DNA from: Diaporthe sp. PMI_573
Lineage: Eukaryota; Ascomycota; Sordariomycetes; Diaporthales; Diaporthaceae
Direction: 5' to 3'
NCBI GenBank assembly: GCA_021399435.1
Contig: JAJTUP010000031.1
Span: 186,001-250,000 of the forward strand
Length of the DNA: 64,000 bases
In this document: one piece after another, positions 36,896 through 46,157 of the stretch
Position numbering within the stretch: position 1 is the stretch's first letter
How the letters are laid out: each line of letters begins with the position of its first letter
Position numbers and translations under genes: made by a program
The notes under the pieces: model-generated
What the model was told of the DNA's origin: nothing
The model's database searches: none
What the model saw: only the letters and a program-made list of their open reading frames with translations

Positions 36896-37830
36896 TCATC
36901 TTCTCATTCTACGGGCCGGGTGATGTCTGTCACCATCATCCTCGGGTGGTCTTTTCTTGTTTTGCATCTCCTCTTTCGCTATGGCGCCCGCCATTTCCAC
37001 CGCCATTCGCGCTGCGAGTTTCGTGCGCCTGTCTTTGTATTCGGGGTCGTCCTTGTCAAACTCGTCCTGGCCCACAGACGACTTCTGGGGTGCTGAGTTG
37101 CCCACAGGGTATCCTGAATGCACATCAGAATAAGGAAACCCAGGAGGTTTTCTCGAAAAAACGATATTCTCGTCTTTTTCATTACCGACAACGCATGTCA
37201 TCTGATAGATTTTCGTCCCATCTGGATCGTCTTCATCGAACCGGTACCTAACCTCTGCGCGACCACCCAATGTGACTTGATTTCCGCAAAGCGTTCTTGC
37301 ACACTCCAAATCGATGGTGTTTTTATCCCTTGCGGTGTCGATTCGCGCAAGTAGGCTGTGGGGTCGGTCGTCGGGCGCGGCGATTGGGACGCAGATGACA
37401 TTGAAAGTCGGGTCTTGCGACTACAGATGCCGATGTCAACAAAGGTCCAGGATCTCGGTGTGTGTCACCAAGTGCTTCTACTCACTGGAGACTGCATGGG
37501 CTGGTCGTCCATGGGAGAACCTGGGCCATAGCCGCTGTCGGACGCTGGAACATATGATCCAACCACGTTGAGCGACGGTGCCTGAGCAGCGCTGGTTTGA
37601 TCCTTTCCACGGCTATTGTGGTCTTTCAAAAGCTCACGAAGCACACGATTGGGTGCATTGTCGATCCATTCTTCGCAGATCTTGTCCAGACCGCCATTAC
37701 TGTGGAGATAATCGATGAACTCGTCGGTCGAATCGAACGAACGGCCCTGTTGCTGTGCTCTTTGGAGTCTGCCCGTGAGATATCGTTTCACGTTGCTGTC
37801 GTTCGGATCTTCTTGTCTTGGAGCCGACAT
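36896..37830 (-). CDS. Hypothetical protein with degenerate retropepsin-like core (copy A)
   Basis: Two exons, complement of 37486-37830 and 36896-37420 (intron 65 bases, phase 0), give at least 289 residues. The join is supported because the downstream frame is open back to the acceptor. The C-terminal half reads VICVPIAAPD, LLARIDTARDKNTIDL (143-146 DTAR), then GRAEVRYRF and IYQMTCVVGN, which follows the strand order of a retropepsin but lacks the Gly of Asp-Ser/Thr-Gly. The end is basic (HHPARRMRR). The 5' end is uncertain: another ATG at 38070 starts a coding-like frame (MSGHEWLLSGIRTGF) that could be an upstream exon, but I could not place an unambiguous intron. It lies head-to-tail with two related genes to the right. 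Function unknown. Confidence 0.6.
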
Positions 37831-38469
37831 GGACGTGTGGCGGTACGCTTGTACGACGTCGGTCGCGACATTGAGGGCCGATGCGACTGTCCTTGCGACT
37901 GTCCTTGCGCCTGTCGCTGTGGGGGCACAGGAGACGTTGGAACGTTGAGATGGTCGATCAAGTCGAAGCAACGTTCAGGCTTGTTGATGGCGCAGAAGAT
38001 GCTCAGATGCTGAAAAGGCCTTCGGAAACCCGGTGCGAATACCAGACAGCAGCCACTCGTGCCCGCTCATGGAGGCACAGGTAGAGAGAGGTGCTGGATG
38101 GGTTCAGCTTGCCGAGTGGGGAGGGAGCAGTCCCTTTCTTGGCTAAGGCGCTGCCATCATGATTGGGCGCGGGAAGCCGACTGGTTCCCCATTCCATCGC
38201 TGCCGCTGCACTCAAGTGCTCACTGTCCTATGGCTAGGTACTATTCAACTGGAAACAGGTAGGCAAAACGCTGGCGCTGGCAAGAATCTTGTGAGAAGGA
38301 AGAAGAAGAATACATGGAGTCAAATCCAAAAGCTCTACAGGCTCTTCAGGACCGAGCTCTCGGGCCCTTCCTCGCCTGTTTCTGGACAGAAAGCCCATCC
38401 CTCCGGAAATACACAGGACCCAGCTAATTCCCAGGACAACACACTCCGAGACCACCCAAATCGGGACAG
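37831..38469. other. Spacer with possible upstream exon of copy A
   Basis: The minus strand holds coding-like frames between about 37790 and 38070 (for example FCAINKPERCFDLIDHLN and the ATG at 38070). Frame changes without clear splice sites prevent a firm exon. Confidence 0.4.
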
Positions 38470-39612
38470 CTACCATGTCACCACCTTTGACTTTCCCGCA
38501 TCGCGATCGAGCTTTTGTCGATGCGGCAATTTCATGATGCGGCTGCCTGTGAATGCATGCGACCTGGTATGCTTCGGCCGCGTATTGCGATCTTTCGAAT
38601 TGCCCGAGCTTCGTGAGAGCAATTCAGCAGCAACTGCCCCATGCTTCTGCGCCCAAGACTTCCCGAGAATGATAGCTGGCTCGCAAGACCTGCTCGCGTG
38701 CACTTGGAATAAAACGCCTGGGAAAGTCTTCCCGTCAAGAGATAGTCGGTAGTCAACCTTCACGCATCCTTTACTCTCCAAGCGGATACCATCTGGGGCT
38801 CGATATGCTACGGCGCATCTACTTGACTCGATGACGTCGTTCGACTGACGAAGCAGCTTCTCTGAGATCCAGTTCTCGGCCGAATCGCGGTACACATCAG
38901 CCGACATGTCCGGGTGCCAGTTCTTCCCCAGATAGAGACAAATCTGAGTCGACTCCCTCTCCGCTTCGTCCTCGCGTTCGCCGTCCTCTTCAGTGACGGC
39001 CTGCTCATTCTCCGTCCTGGGCATTATCTCGGTCACACGGGGATTTGTGACCGGATTCGTGGTCGAGAATCTTTCAAGCCCGTGAGGATGTGCTGGCAAG
39101 CCAAGCGCCAGGCTGGGAGCGCCGATCAGAAAGGAGGGGTGGGGGTGATCAGCAGGAAGGCACCTGCATAAGGTACCGCTGGCAAGCGAGTGCGCCATCA
39201 CTGCCTGTGGGCATATCTGCGATTGAAGAGTTGCGGCCTGGGCAACTGAAGCATTCTGCGTCTGTCAATTCCGAACAGTACCTCTGGCCATGCAAGCCTT
39301 TGAACTCACATGCGCTGCAGCTCCAAGCCAGGGGTTCAAAAACGTGTTTGAGTCTTGGGTGGGGATTGTCGAGCGCGCCATGGCCACGAGACTCATCAGC
39401 GGCAGAGATGACAACTGACCAGCGGTATGTTCGTTGCCATGCGCTCCTGCGGGCTGCAGACTTAAGGACTGCTTCCATCGTTTGTACTCGATATACTTCT
39501 CATGGTCGGGGCCGGTCGGTATATTGGAGTTCGTGTAGGCCTGAACATGCACCCTCTCACGCTGACGGTCAAGTTCCTCGAATTTCGCAATGTCGTTCAG
39601 CGTCAACGTCAT
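38470..39612 (-). CDS. Hypothetical protein with retropepsin-like core (copy B)
   Basis: Two exons, complement of 39310-39612 and 38470-39204 (intron 105 bases, GTGAGT donor and CCACAG acceptor, phase 0), give 345 residues. The N-terminus (MTLTLNDIAKFEELDRQRERV) aligns with that of copy C (MSPNLTAEQIEKARELDRMEERV), which supports both starts. The C-terminal part has a retropepsin-like order: an Asp site VYRDSAENWISEKLL (Asp208), a middle strand block CVKVDYRLSLDGKTFPGVLFQV, and AIILGKSWAQKHGAV, like the ILGxDFL element. The Gly after Asp-Ser is Ala, so catalysis is doubtful. It ends in a basic tail. No reverse transcriptase, integrase or LTR is seen nearby, so this looks like a cellular gene rather than a fresh retroelement. 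Function unknown. Confidence 0.65.
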
Positions 39613-40355
39613 TCTCACTGGCTGTACTGATTGTGAATCGTGTTGTGGAGTGGAAAATGGCCTTGTCCAGCACGAGGGACTTGAGGGACTTGAAACTCAT
39701 CTCTTCTCTCCGGATCGCGGAGGAGCAGCTCAGAGCCTCATCAGGCTCGATTCTGAAAATCCAGGCCCAGAACGGCATGTGTCATGTGTCCGTGAAGGTG
39801 CACATGTGTGCAGCCACCATCCCCGTCTGTCAGGGCAGTGAGATGGCTGTGACATCTGGGGCGATGAGAGCCTGTCCGTGTTGCAGCTTGCAGCCACGCT
39901 AACGTATGGTTGCTGTCGTCTAAGTGGATCGGAGACAAGCAGGCCCTCGGTGGCGGTGGACAGCCTGCAGCAGCCACTCAACCACGGTCCTGTTCGAGTG
40001 GCCTTTTCACCGGCCAGCCTGCCAGAATCGGCCCATCCGGCTTTCAAGTGCTGTCGATGAGAACTCCCATGCGCATCAATTATCCTAATATCGACGCTCG
40101 GGTAGGTGGAAAATCGGTGTTGGTTGGTTGGGCGGATGCTGGCCGCCCACACCCCTACTTGCTCGAGCAGGTAGGCATGACGGTTTATCTGGTACGAAGC
40201 CTGCAGGCCTCGACACTGCCCTGCCAGCAGACATCTGCATTCACTTCGTTGCAACTGTGCTACGACATCAACCATTGAAGGCATCCGAGAGAAACTGTGA
40301 TGTCTCGTCTGCGATTGCTCCATTACGGATTTCGAAATCAATTTCTATATTGCAA
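39613..40355. other. Spacer between retropepsin-like copies B and C
   Basis: A minus-strand frame of about 200 codons (39730-40341) lies here. It has no motif, no good start context and little codon bias, so it is not called. Confidence 0.5.
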
Positions 40356-41380
40356 CTACTTGGAAGGTTTGTAAGGGGACGCCTTCTCAAACGAGGTCGA
40401 CGGCCTGGGACTGGTGGTCGACTGTGTTGCAGCGTGCGTTGGTGGAGCCGGTGGTGGGTTCGGGCGCCTTCTCCTCTCCAACATGCTAGCCTGCTCCTCC
40501 ATTCTCCTCCTCTCAACATCAATTTGTCGTTGCTCGTCGATCTTGGTAAATGATTGTCATCATCCAGAACGACTAGTGTTTTCGGGGCTCAGGGCAACGT
40601 ACCTACCTTTACCCTCGACTGCAGAGTCAACAATTGAGGCGTCGGTTCCTGGTCCATGAAAACCCCAGGATACTCGTCGATGAAGCCCTTTCCGACCAGC
40701 AGTTCGATGGGCGTTCTTTCAGGAGCAATGAAGAACCGGTCTGTTCCCTGGTACGAAGCCTTTCCCACCCAAGGCACGTCGACATATTCATTAGAGGAAA
40801 ACTCCTCACCAGTGAGCGTCATTCCGGTGATCGTGTAGCCGCGTTTGGCCTCGAATCCGAGCCGTTTTCTCTTCGCGTTCGAGATCCAGTTGTTTGCCGA
40901 GCCACTGTCTTCGATAACGCGCACCTTTTCCGTGCTCCCATTGGTCGTGACGTAGCACCACTTGACTCTGACTCCTTGAAAGAGTCTTTCCATCTGCACA
41001 AGTCGTCAGGATCACGCGGAAATCAGTGGGAGTAAATCATGGCGCCCTCGTCCTACCTGCTCATCCGTCCACTGCTGGCCTCGTGACAGTTTCGCCCTCA
41101 ATGCATCTTTTTCTTCGGGACTCAACTTGTTCCAGTCTTCATGGGCATTGTCAATGTGCACACCCCCGAACATCCAAGCAAGGTACTCAGCCCTTAGCTT
41201 CTGCCGGTCGTCTTCGGCATACTCGTGAGGCTCCGGATCAGTAGGTTTAGATGACGATGCCTTGTGTTCATTGTTCTTGTGGACACCCCCAAAAACCCAG
41301 CTCAGGCTTCTGACTCGCTCTTCCATCCGATCGAGCTCCCGAGCCTTTTCGATCTGCTCAGCCGTTAGGTTGGGGGACAT
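40356..41380 (-). CDS. Hypothetical protein with retropepsin-like core (copy C)
   Basis: Three exons, complement of 41057-41380, 40607-40993 and 40356-40541 (introns 63 and 65 bases, both phase 0), give 298 residues. Residues 1-26 align with copy B. Two internal copies of a short motif follow (LSWVFGGVHKNNEH at about 26-39 and LAWMFGGVHIDNAH at about 67-80). Exon 2 carries a retropepsin-like core: VIEDSGSANNWIS with Asp137-Ser-Gly, the strand pair GYTITGMTLTGEEF, VDVPWVGK, DRFFIA and IELLVGKGFIDEYPGVF. Exon 3 encodes a charged helix (IDEQRQIDVERRRMEEQ) and a Pro/Ser-rich tail. An ATG at 41611 in the same frame would add 77 residues; I prefer 41380 because of the match to copy B. This is the only copy that keeps the catalytic DSG. 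Confidence 0.7.
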
Positions 41381-42113
41381 CTCGAATGATGTGACAGTAA
41401 GGGAGCAGTGATGTCCGAAATAGCCCTGTGGTTCCTGAAGATCAGGGTTTGTGAGGGACGTCGAGGAGCGGCTGGGGCTGGCAGGAGAGCGAGTGCCATG
41501 CTTTTGAGGCATGAGAATCAGACCGGTCTCGAGAGATCCGTAGGCATCGCCTATTTGGTCCTCAATCAGATCCCATTCTTGGTCCCACGCATGGTGGCAT
41601 GAAGCATTCATTGCAGCAAACCCGGATCATTCGCCAACCAGAGGCCAAGGACAAGATCGTGAGGCGTTCCGCCTGCAACTATTGATAACAGGGTGTGCCG
41701 TCACTGGCTCGACTGAAGCGCCTCACTTGAGAGTAGAGGTGCATAGGGGGTGGTATGCGTCTGAAATTGCAGTGAAAGAGGCAGTAAGCTGCCCAGGTGG
41801 TCACACGCGCACACCAGACCTGCCGTGCAGGATCGCTTCTGCACTCGCCCCCCTGGTGTGCCACAAAAGATCTGCCTTGCTCTTCGCCTAGGTCAGAGCT
41901 CCTGCATGTGTGGTCCAGCTGCGCCTGTTAATGGCCGAACAGCCGTGTGACCTGATTAAGCATGCAGAAAAGTTGGATTAGCTTCCTCTGGCGGCATACA
42001 TCTCTGTATAGTCTTCACCAACTTAGCAGGAACTTGTATCATTCTTGCAAAGAAAACGGCTTTCTTTATTTTCTTCTTCTTTCTTCTAGGTTCTTGGAGA
42101 TAAATAACCCGGG
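41381..42113. other. Divergent intergenic region
   Basis: About 730 bases between copy C and the DUF6594 gene. The frame upstream of copy C stays open to an ATG at 41611. Nothing else is seen. Confidence 0.5.
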
Positions 42114-43236
42114 ATGTTGGAAACGGCGCCTCCAGCTTGGGATGGATATGGGAAGGTGGCCGAACTCATGTCAACCCATGACGAATTCGCCGTCCTTCGC
42201 AGATTCAGGAATCTCAACATGAGGAACCTCCTGTATCTCCAAGCCGAGATAGCGCACCTAGAGGAGGAACTCGACGAGCTGGCAGAACGAGGCTCCGTGG
42301 ACCCCGCGCTCCGATACCATGGGCGAGATTGGTGGTCGCTGGCCAATGACGAAAACGAGAGCAGCCAGGAGCACTGGCAAAAAGTGCTTCACCTACGTGA
42401 GAAGCTCGATCTCTACAACGACGCCGTCCTGAAACAAGCGCGGCTCGCGCAGCTTGACGGGCCCTCACGACACGAGCTCCGATTCCTGCGAGCATGGATG
42501 GAGCGGCCCCGTATGGGCAACTTCCCCTTGTTAGGGCTGGACCGCAGGACCTGGGATGAAGAGCATGAAGATGATCTGCTGGCGCTGCGGGCGCAGCCAG
42601 TGAGTGGTGTGTTTTCCACTTGGGTGGTGGAGACGCTGGTGCCGATATTCCATCGGTTTGTCGGCGAGAGGTTCAAGGTCTGTGATGAAATCAATCTGCG
42701 TGGTATTTACAGCTATTGAAATTCGCCTTTCTCTTTATCGTCATCTTTGGATTGCACTTCTGCTCCACCCCAGATGTTCAAGGTTAGTACTGACTTGAGA
42801 TGGGCAACCCCGATAGAGTCCCGATCCCCTTCACCATGGCATATACTCCTATGACGACAAGGTCCTGACAGCCATTGTTTTCAGCGTCTCCGTGACAGTG
42901 GCTATATTGCTGTCCATAGGATCCGTTCTGGCGCTGTACTACATCCAGTCCGACAGCATCCGACTCGGTTTTGCGCTGGGCTCGTGTGCCTTATTTGCCA
43001 TTGCGTTGGGGCTAATGACGAACGCGAAGAGGGTCGATATATTCTCTTGCAGTGCTGCGTAAGTAAAGTTCAAAGTCCCTTAGGTTATGAAAGAACAAGG
43101 TCTCAGAGTTCCTGTTCAATAATGTCAACGGCTGATAAGGAAGGTCGACGGCTGAAATAGCTTCGCTGCGGTTATTGTCGCGTTTCTTACGAATGGTAAT
43201 GATGAGCAGTGCGTGTGCCAGGTCACGACTGGTTAA
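42114..43236 (+). CDS. DUF6594 protein with C-terminal membrane segments
   Basis: Exons 42114-42677, 42817-43058 and 43161-43236 give 293 residues. The N-terminal half is typical of the fungal DUF6594 family: WDGYGKVAELMSTHDEFAVLRRFRNLNMRNLLYLQAEIAHLEEELDELAE in order, then an amphipathic helical region with HLREKLDLYNDAVLKQARL. The C-terminal part has the family signature HHGIYSYDDK followed by three hydrophobic segments (VLTAIVFSVSVTVAILLSIG, RLGFALGSCALFAIALGLM and AAFAAVIVAFLTNG) with TNAKRVDIF between the last two. Intron 1 has a weak GTCTGT donor; it was chosen because it joins the soluble and membrane halves in frame and removes a stop. The family is common near HET and NLR genes in ascomycetes; its function is not known. 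Confidence 0.85.
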
Positions 43237-44334
43237 ATACGGCTGAGATGCTCAAATCGGGACTACTGGGAATCGCAGAGGCGCAGTCTGCAACGCAATG
43301 TAACTTCAGTTTCCAATGATCAACCACAGCCCCTCTCTGTGCGCCCCCAGCTCTCCTGATATCAACACTGGCCGGGTGTCAGTCTAACAAGGGCCAAACA
43401 GCAGCCTTTAATGTGGTCTAGCAGATCCTGCAGTAACCAGGGGACTCCTTTCGTTTACTAGTCTCCTATAGAACCTGTCCCCGGGAAGCCGATGAAGAAA
43501 TGGTTGTGTCGCCAGGCTATCATGTTATACCCACTGGTTTCGGTTCTGAAGAGTGCGGGACGGATAGTCTCTGGATAGGCTACTTCGAGCAGAAAAGAGA
43601 TATCCATACGTTCTTTGTTACCAACACACCTTGTGCTAGGGTAACTTCTACAGTGCTGGTAGAGAGAAAAATATAAAGGCAAGAGAGGCGAACAGCTGAC
43701 TAGAGCCGTAAAGTCTGCTCAACTGCCAGCCAGCTCACGTCTAAAAGTGAAGTGCTCCTCAACTATATCCTCGAATCATCGTGCCTCAGAAAACTCGTGA
43801 CAGTTAATCGTGTGAGCAATACGGCATGGCCCATTGAGGAAGTCTAGGCAAGGGAAGGCCAGCGCAAGCTAGCTACATTTGTGGCTACCTTCGGGTGCTC
43901 TGCGTTGTCACCAGCGACCTATCTGGCTGAACTCGGCAGAGCGGGGAGTTATTGTGCAACCGCCGTCACCCACTCCATTATTTCCATACCGCAGGATCCT
44001 TCTGCAGCTAATGAAGAGATAGGTCTCTCTTACCCCCACCCCAGAATGCTACGCTGGAGGATCTATGGCTGCGTATAAGTACACTCCCTTCTTCACCTCT
44101 ATGGTCAAGTGTGAGAGACTTGGCCAAGGCCAGTGTCGACTAACTTGAGCCGCCTGGCTGGGGTTGTAGCAGGACTTCGAAGTCTCCGAGTTGCTGCAGC
44201 CTCTAGGAACAACCTATTCCTTATTGATCTATCCGTGGCCCTGTGTTACTGAGAGGACAAATGAGGGGGTGTTGCTAAGCACCTCCTAGCGTATAAGCCG
44301 ACGTGCTGCCAGAAAGCGGGGCTTGGCAGCTGAG
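43237..44334. other. Intergenic region
   Basis: About 1.1 kb between two + strand genes. No gene-like translation is seen on either strand. Confidence 0.55.
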
Positions 44335-46157
44335 ATGCGAATTCTTTCTTCAAATCCAGGGTCAACACTGAGGATCAATTCGGTAGCCAAAATCATGAGC
44401 TATTATGCAATGAGGTTCCTTGATCCTACACAGGAAAGACGGCTGGACAAGCTGCTGTCCGCCGCGTCCGAGTGTTGTTCGAGAGCAACACCAGTCACCA
44501 TTCTGGATGTCAAAGTGGACGCCAAAGGGCAAAGATGGGGTAGGCTGGAGCTTCACGGAACCAACAGCGCGCACAGCACTTGACTGATCTGAGTGACATA
44601 GGCCTGGAGGAAACGCTTGACGAGCAGCAGCTTCGTAAATATCTTGATTCAGGCGAGGGTATTGTGGGCGAGGAACAGGCAAGTAGTTCGGTCAAGCCAA
44701 CCTCGCTCAGAGTATTGTGAGTTACCTCTCCGGTCCCTTGATGGAGTTGAATATCGTCTCACATGGAAATATGGTGACAAGCTTCATCAAACCATCACTT
44801 GGTGACGATCAGCTTCACACACATATCAACCCACATGTGTTGAAGCTCTTGCACGAAAGGGCTGGCCTCACGGCCAATTTCATGGCCGACGTCTACGAGA
44901 GCCCTGACTGGACCGTTTTCCCTACCGTTTCGTCAACTGAATCTAAATCGTCTTTGGTTGGTATGCCGACCCGGAGTCCCGTATTCGCTTAGGTACTAGT
45001 AACCTGACGAGATGGCTGATAAAATAGCTCTGCAATATGGGTTTTGGTTCTGGAGAGACGGGTCCACACACGCCTTCACACAACTCGTTGCAAATGCTGA
45101 AGGATTCACTTACTTCTGCATCAACTTCCCAGATGAATTAAAGAGAAGCATAATCGAGGCTGCCAAGGGAAGCAGCACTGAAATCTCAAAGCCTCTCTTC
45201 CTGGACACAATGGTTGCGAATGGACTGCTCAAGTCGTATCGCGATGCGGTTGAAAGCCAAAGGACCACATTTCTGCGAATAGTATGTCCATCCTGGGAAC
45301 CGAGCATAAATCTGGGTAGAGTGTTCACCGTCACACTGCACAGGAGAAAGACCAAGACCGATCCTGCCTTGACCGCCGAGCCGAACAACTCCACAAGATT
45401 GCTATCAAGTGGCACACTATCCGGAAAGATCTTTCTGATATAGAAGAGCACATTGTGCACCTGCGGGATATTGCCCAGAGAGGAGTCTTGTTGTCGACCA
45501 AGGCAAACACGACTGAGGGGGTCTCAAATACCACGATACTCAAGAGTCCCGACGCCGTCGACACGATGAAAGCGCTAGAGTCGACATGCAAGTTCTGGTC
45601 ACGGTGGGTGACGACGTATCTTGAGAGGACAAACATAAGGATCAACCTGGTGAGCTCAGGTCGCATGCGCAAAGCAATTAAACTACCACTGTAGGCGTTT
45701 GCCTGAGCTGACCTGACTCTTTCCAGATGCATCATCTCGCCACCCAGAACACAAGCACCCTGGCAACAGATGTGGCGCTCCAAACTCAGCGCGACAGTGT
45801 GTCAATGTTCACGCTAGCCATGGTGACAGCAGTTTTCCTACCGGGAACCTTTGTCTGCGTATGTATATCCCCTTTCCCCATCTCTCTGTTTCCCATAAAC
45901 TTTGACAAGTGAAGGACACTCATCCTATTCACCAGTCCGTGCTCAGCACTACTTTCTTCAGTTATGACGGGAATGTGCTTGCAATCTCCGGCTGGTGGTG
46001 GATCTTGCCGCTTACTGCTGCTCCTCTGACCGGGCTGGTGATGTTCCTCTGGTTCTGGTGGTTCCGGCAGCGGCTCAGTCGAGACCATGCGAGTCTACAG
46101 ACCCGGCGAGATGTGGTTGATGGAGAGTCGAAGGCAAGCCTAGTTGGCAGCAAGTGA
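44335..46157 (+). CDS. CorA-like membrane protein (fungal, GMN motif absent)
   Basis: Seven exons (44335-44539, 44602-44716, 44782-44960, 45028-45281, 45344-45649, 45727-45858 and 45936-46157) with introns of 62-77 bases join into 470 residues. Each splice is supported by consensus ends and by the continuing family pattern. The soluble part reads TPVTILDVKVD, QLRKYLDSGEG, SLRVFFIKP, then YGFWFWRDGSTHAFTQLV and FTYFCINFPDELKRSII. A helical region (RRAEQLHKIAIKWHTIRKDLSDIEEHIV) leads to the membrane end HHLATQNTSTLATDVALQTQRDSVSMFTLAMVTAVFLPGTFVC and ILPLTAAPLTGLVMFLWFW. This is the C-terminal hairpin of CorA-like fungal proteins, but the loop reads STTFFSYDG where transporters have GMN, so ion transport is doubtful. 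The start at 44335 is uncertain; 44395 is an alternative. Confidence 0.82.

Noticed and set aside
39730..40341. A 203-codon minus-strand frame between retropepsin-like copies B and C
   Set aside because: No motif, little codon bias and no plausible splice to either neighbour.
36896..41380. An intact LTR retrotransposon
   Set aside because: Only protease-like cores are present. No reverse transcriptase, RNase H, integrase, LTR or primer-binding site is seen, and each gene has ordinary introns.
41381..41611. A 77-residue N-terminal extension of copy C
   Set aside because: The downstream ATG at 41380 aligns with the start of copy B, so the upstream part is more likely leader.
42769..42777. A nine-base micro-exon (ATG TTC AAG) between the DUF6594 exons
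   Set aside because: It would leave a 34-base intron, too short for this genome. A single 139-base intron joins the domains in frame.
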